Shown: one piece after another, positions 5,507-5,942 of the stretch
Position numbering within the stretch: position 1 is the stretch's first letter
Layout: every line of letters begins with the position of its first letter
NCBI GenBank assembly: GCA_903861445.1
Contig: CAIOUK010000053.1
Span: forward strand, 1-5,942
Source: an uncultured Verrucomicrobia subdivision 3 bacterium
GTDB taxonomy: Bacteria > Verrucomicrobiota > Verrucomicrobiia > Limisphaerales > UBA11358
Reading direction: 5' to 3'
DNA length: 5,942 nt
The notes under the pieces: model-generated
Seen by the model: only the letters and a program-made list of their open reading frames with translations
Database searches by the model: none
What the model was told of the DNA's origin: nothing
Position numbers and translations under genes: made by a program

Positions 5507-5942
5507 ATGCCCAAGAAAAAAACAACCAAGCTTTCTGGCGGCCCTGTTTCCCGCTTCATCCAGCACCACTACCGGCATTTCAACGCCGCGTCGCTCGTGG
5601 ATGCCGCGAAGGGCTACGTCGCGCATCTGGACAAGGGCGGGCGCATGATGATCACGCTCGGCGGCGCGATGAGCACGGCGGAACTCGGTCTTTCGCTCGC
5701 CGAAATGATCCGGCAGGACAAGGTGCATCTTATCACCTGCACCGGCGCGAATCTCGAAGAAGACGTTTTCAATCTCGTCGCGCACGATTACTACGAACGC
5801 GTGCCAAACTACCGCGAACTCACGCCGCAGGACGAACAAAAACTGCTTGATCGCCACCTGAACCGCGTCACGGACACTTGCATCCCCGAAGGCGAAGCCA
5901 TGCGCCGCATGGAAAAAGCCATGCTCGAAGTCTGGACCGCCG
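5507..5942 (+). CDS. Deoxyhypusine-synthase-like protein, N-terminal part (3' truncated by window edge)
   Basis: The frame from ATG 5507 stays open to the right edge, giving 145 residues of a protein probably of roughly 350. It matches the bacterial branch of the deoxyhypusine synthase family. After a Lys-rich start come 'PVSRFIQHHYRHFNAASLVDA' in two parts (about 13-33), 'GGRMMITLGGAMSTAELG' (44-61), 'TCTGANLEED' (77-86, the counterpart of the NAD-binding 'TAGG-EED' segment of eukaryotic enzymes), 'RVPNYRELTP' (98-107) and 'RVTDTCIPEGEAMRRME' (120-136). Eukaryotic and archaeal members transfer an aminobutyl group from spermidine to eIF5A. Bacteria lack eIF5A, so the bacterial members are thought to act in polyamine chemistry, for example homospermidine-type reactions; the substrate here is unknown. 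The catalytic lysine region lies beyond the window. The gene is divergent from hisC. No clear Shine-Dalgarno is seen; an 11-bp palindrome GAGAA-T-TTCTC lies at 5490-5500 in the leader. Confidence 0.9.
   Translation, partial: MPKKKTTKLSGGPVSRFIQHHYRHFNAASLVDAAKGYVAHLDKGGRMMITLGGAMSTAELGLSLAEMIRQDKVHLITCTGANLEEDVFNLVAHDYYERVPNYRELTPQDEQKLLDRHLNRVTDTCIPEGEAMRRMEKAMLEVWTA

Noticed and set aside
5360..5857. Antisense open frame over the deoxyhypusine-synthase-like gene and the palindromic region
   Set aside because: The + strand frame has clear conserved family motifs. The - strand translation is a low-complexity shadow that runs into the repeat.
1..5942. tRNA, rRNA, riboswitch, transposase or phage attachment site
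   Set aside because: No tRNA-like cloverleaf, rRNA segment, transposase motif or att-like direct repeat was recognised on either strand by eye.

Overview
The window looks like chromosomal DNA of a moderately GC-rich Gram-negative bacterium, most probably from the Verrucomicrobiota (Pedosphaera/Limisphaerales-like). This placement is an inference. It rests on the outer-membrane efflux protein, the short GspA/GspB-type pair with its 'MSLINDALK' N-terminus, the bacterial deoxyhypusine-synthase-like protein, the CPBP protease of the type seen near PEP-CTERM/exosortase loci, and palindromic repeats scattered between and inside genes. No marker gene settles the phylum.

Layout. The C-terminal 175 codons of trigger factor (tig) run off the left edge on the + strand. 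A complete TolC-family outer-membrane channel gene (572-2041, +) follows. It converges, with a 3-bp gap, on a leftward gene block. In transcription order on the - strand the block is hisC (5257-4097), a short GspA/ExeA-like AAA ATPase (4051-3236), a single-span GspB-like protein (3239-2754, ATGA overlap with the ATPase) and a CPBP intramembrane protease (2749-2045, GTG start 4 nt after the gspB-like stop). The last three genes are packed like an operon. hisC sits 45 bp upstream on the same strand and may be co-transcribed. A 249-bp divergent intergenic region (5258-5506) separates hisC from the 5' part of a deoxyhypusine-synthase-like gene (5507 to the right edge, +).

How the genes work together. 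The ATPase, GspB-like and CPBP genes look like an envelope or secretion module. The ATPase is cytosolic, the GspB-like protein crosses the inner membrane and places a small beta-rich domain in the periplasm, and the protease lies within the membrane. Related ATPases and CPBP proteases occur in PEP-CTERM/exosortase neighbourhoods, but no exosortase or secretin is visible here. The TolC-like channel has no membrane-fusion or pump partner in the window. tig, hisC and the deoxyhypusine-synthase-like gene are housekeeping or metabolic genes.

Most notable observation. A 72-bp palindromic element (4858-4929) with perfect 12-bp terminal inverted repeats lies inside hisC. Its length is a multiple of three, and it adds about 24 residues to the enzyme without breaking the frame. 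This recalls palindromic elements that insert into coding genes, as in Rickettsia. A second, unrelated imperfect palindrome built of 9-bp units lies upstream of hisC (5318-5394). The two convergent stop codons near 2041-2047 share one perfect stem-loop.
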